Position numbers and translations under genes: made by a program. Of a stretch of 64,000 bases of DNA, positions 61,417-64,000 are shown piece by piece. Position 1 is the first letter of the stretch. Every line of letters starts with the position of its first letter. The notes beneath the pieces were generated by a model. That model saw nothing but the letters and a program-made list of their open reading frames with translations, searched no databases and was not told the origin of the DNA. Source of the DNA: Paulinella micropora (Eukaryota; Cercozoa; Imbricatea; Euglyphida; Paulinellidae); the NCBI GenBank assembly GCA_019918135.1, contig WBZZ01004751.1, positions 95,001-159,000 on the forward strand, written 5' to 3'.

Positions 61417-64000
61417 TTACAAGATCTGACGCTCGCGGCTGTCTTCGGCCACGTCGCGTTCGCCGTGTAGCAGGCTCGGCCTTTCACGGCTCGGCCTTTG
61501 GCGGCTGACAGGCGTGCCGGCCCCGCTCGAAGTGCCATCGACGTTGCGGCGGTGCAGGTCGGCCCTGGAAGAAGCGGCATGCGCGCTGTCGTCAGGACTC
61601 AAGTTGTCGGGCTTGCGTGCACGGCGCCAGTACCAAACGCCGGCGCCCAACAACAGGAGCACGCCCACCGCCGCGGCCACGCCGCAGACAATTTCCTTCC
61701 AGCCGAATTGCGGCGGCCCCGCGACCTCCTCCGCCGCCGCCGCCGGGGGCGGCTGCTGCTCATTTGTGCCACCGGTGCCGACGATCGTCAGGCCGAACGT
61801 TTCCTGCTGCGCGAGCGCCGCGGCGTAGCCCGGCTCCCCTTCGGCCGCCGCCGCGCGGCGGCGTCGGCTGGGCAGCCGTTTGTACCAGGCGGGCAATGGC
61901 GTCGTCGGGTCAGAGGCCGCCCACCGCGTGACAACCGGCTGGGCCGGGGCGGTCGGCAGCGCCAGCACAACCCGGCGGCGCCTGCCGTTGACGCCCAGGT
62001 ACTCCACGTCCACGTTGAAACTGAGCTGCACCAGCACCTCGGTGGAGTTGTAGTCGGGGACGGGCAGGTCGGCGCACAGCACCACGACGTTGCTCACGGG
62101 CGCGTCGGGCTGCAGCACGGTAAAGTTCTCGGCCACGTAGGTGGTGCCGTTGATGAGGAAGTCGAGCCCCGCCTGCTCGTTCAGCGTGACCTTGCTGACG
62201 ATCACGTCCTGGCCGGACTTGACGTAGCCGACAAAGCACAGGCGCGTAGAGGATGTCGATTGGTTGCTGTGCGCGAAAAACACGGTCGTGGTCGCGATGT
62301 CAGCCTCGTCGAGCTGCGACGTCGTGGCCGCGGCCAGCTGCGCCAGCAGCTGCAGCGCGTACGACTCGTTGATGGGCAGCGCGCCGCCCCGCAGGCTGTT
62401 GCTGGCCAGCTCGATGGCGCAGAACTCCTGCGCCGCAAAGGCCAGCTCGACCTCGCGCACGGCCGTGACGGCGCAGCCACCGGCGATGTGGCTGAGGCCT
62501 TGCGTCATGCCCGTGCAGCTGGTGTCGTGCGGCACGACAATCGTCGTTTGCACGGGGTCGCACGTGCCGAGCACAAAGGCGGCCTCGTAGTACTGGAAGC
62601 ACAGCCCGTCGTACGAGGACTGGCGCGCCAGCGAGCTGTCGCAGTTGGACGAGGCAACGGCACTGTCGCTGGAAACTGACACGTTGCTGACGTTGCCGGC
62701 TGACAAGAGGGTCCCGGTGCCGACGGCGCCGACGTACGGGTAGTTGATGGCCGTGACGTAAGACACCGTGCCCTGGAACACGTTGCCGTGGCGCGACACC
62801 GAGAAGGACAGCACGAGCGACTGCAGCGCCGGCACGTCGTAGGCCGGCTCCACGGTGAAGTTGTAGTCGCAACTGCCGGGCTGCATGTTGGGCGGCGACG
62901 ACTGGTCGGCCAGCGTCGCGTGCACGGCGTAGTCGCCCGCGCCGAACCGCCACGCGGACAGGAGCCGCCGTCGTCGGCCGTGTTTTGGTACAAGACCGTG
63001 CCGACACTTGAGCGCACGGTGACGTTGGTCGTGAGCGCGCCCGGCAGGTTGTCGTAGCCCAGGGGCGCAAACGTATAGAAGGCGCCGCCGCCGGGCAGGG
63101 TGGTGTTGGTGTCGCCGGGCATGGCAATGCGCACGGTGCGCGACGCCCAGCCCGTGCCGCCGAGGCCCGGCGGGCAATTGGAGAACACGGGCGGCGTGTC
63201 GTCCTCGACGACGCCCGTGACGGTGCACGAGGCCGAGTTGCCCGCCTCGTCGAAGATCGTGACGGTTGTCGAGGTGTTGCGTTCGCCGTCCAGAGTGCCG
63301 AGGTTGACCACGGTGGTGCTGTTGCGGCTGACGCCGTCGGCCAAGTACAGATTGTCGCCAAAGTGCAGCGTGAGCGGCGCGAACGTGCAGTTGGGCGTGA
63401 ACACTGTACCGCAGGTCGACGTGTACAGCACTAACGGCACCGGCGGGCAGTCGAAGAACACGGGCGGCTCCGCGTCTGTGAGAGTTACGGTCAGCGTAAA
63501 CGTCGCGTCGTTTGCCTGTTCGTCGTAGGCCGTGAAGTTGAACACGTTGGCGCCCAGCTGTAGCGTGTGGTCGAGCAGCAGCGCGAGCGTGTCCAAATAG
63601 ACGAGGAAGTGATCCGTGTAGAAGTTGGCCGCCGGGCTGCCGGAGGCGTTCACGGCGGGAAAGTAGACGGCCCAGTCCGCATTAGTAGGGTCGGCGAGCA
63701 CGGCGGCGCGCACGTTGGGCGGCGCCGCATTCGTGAAGGTCAACAGCTGCAGCGCCCGCAGCCGTGCGCTCTCGGTGACGCTGGCCGACGACGCGCCACG
63801 GACGTCGACGTTCGTCACGCCGACCGAATCGAGCCAGTACGGCACCTGGATATTAGCGTTATCGGCGCCGTAGTTGCTGGTCAGCATCTGCAGCGCACTG
63901 TCGCCAAAGTGGTAGTAACTGGACGACGGGTCCGAGCGCGCGGCATAAACCAGTGCGCCACTGGCCGCGCACGTCGTTGAGAGCTGGTTGCACAGCGCGA
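61417..64000 (-). CDS. HYR-domain membrane protein, partial at right edge
   Basis: The frame enters from the right edge. The N-terminal part seen here is a cell-surface type beta protein, then two HYR (hyalin) units with the typical DAEPPVFFDCPP and DDTPPVFSNCPP. A long extracellular region follows with many N-x-S/T sites and paired Cys. Near the C-terminus VCGVAAAVGVLLLLGAGVWY is a transmembrane helix, followed by a basic, Ser/Arg-rich tail (RRARKPDNL; SRQRPSRERPSLLHG). So it is a type I membrane protein with an adhesive ectodomain. It shows about one break in the middle. HYR domains are known from animals and some protists. Whether host or viral is open. Confidence 0.6.

Overview
The window reads as nuclear DNA of a unicellular eukaryote whose lineage I cannot name. 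It has spliceosomal introns, a LINE with (ATT)n-tailed SINEs, and two kinds of endogenised viral DNA that differ sharply in base composition. AT-rich blocks (1-5290 and about 8075-38228) are fossils of one or more Polinton-like viruses (PLV): major and minor capsid genes, packaging ATPase, a PLA2-like protein, a protelomerase/tyrosine-recombinase-like gene, a GIY-YIG nuclease, three fibre genes and a DUF5754-like protein. GC-rich blocks (5290-8060 and 38228-64000) hold compact genes of giant-virus flavour: F-box/LRR paralogues, a 31-repeat Sel1 protein, an EsV-1-7-type repeat/nuclease fusion, a PD-(D/E)XK nuclease, a BRO-like/HNH protein, a fibre-like N-terminus and a HYR membrane protein. Whether the GC-rich block is host DNA or an endogenised large virus cannot be settled here; most of its proteins carry short KR-rich motifs that look like nuclear localisation signals.

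A 21.0-kb DNA transposon (15647-36645) sits inside the second PLV fibre gene. It has about 340-bp terminal inverted repeats, starting TAACTAAACATTCG, and a 3-bp target duplication CTA. On the minus strand it encodes a multi-exon DDE-type transposase with an RG-rich tail; immediately upstream, in the same orientation, lie SET-domain exons joined in phase, so a SET-transposase fusion is possible. On the plus strand a divergent cargo gene of at least 11 exons (22690-35937) encodes a very charged protein of unknown function. Two of its introns are swollen to about 8.5 kb and 1.7 kb by a LINE (ORF 25361-30361 with one in-frame stop) and by four short repeat families, all embedded in (ATT)n tracts.

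Layout: 1-5290 PLV block A (recombinase, fibre, GIY-YIG, minor capsid, part of the major capsid gene); 5290-8060 GC-rich island with four ORFs; 8075-15646 PLV block B (ATPase, PLA2-like protein, small genes, 3' half of a fibre gene); 15647-36645 transposon; 36646-38228 5' half of that fibre gene and a divergent third fibre gene; 38228-64000 GC-rich block with about a dozen genes separated by spacers rich in homopolymer G/C and A/T runs. The right edge cuts the HYR gene and the left edge cuts the recombinase region.

Limits: exon boundaries were chosen by eye from GT/AG signals and phase. Family calls rest on motifs remembered, not on searches. No rRNA, functional tRNA gene or CRISPR array was seen.
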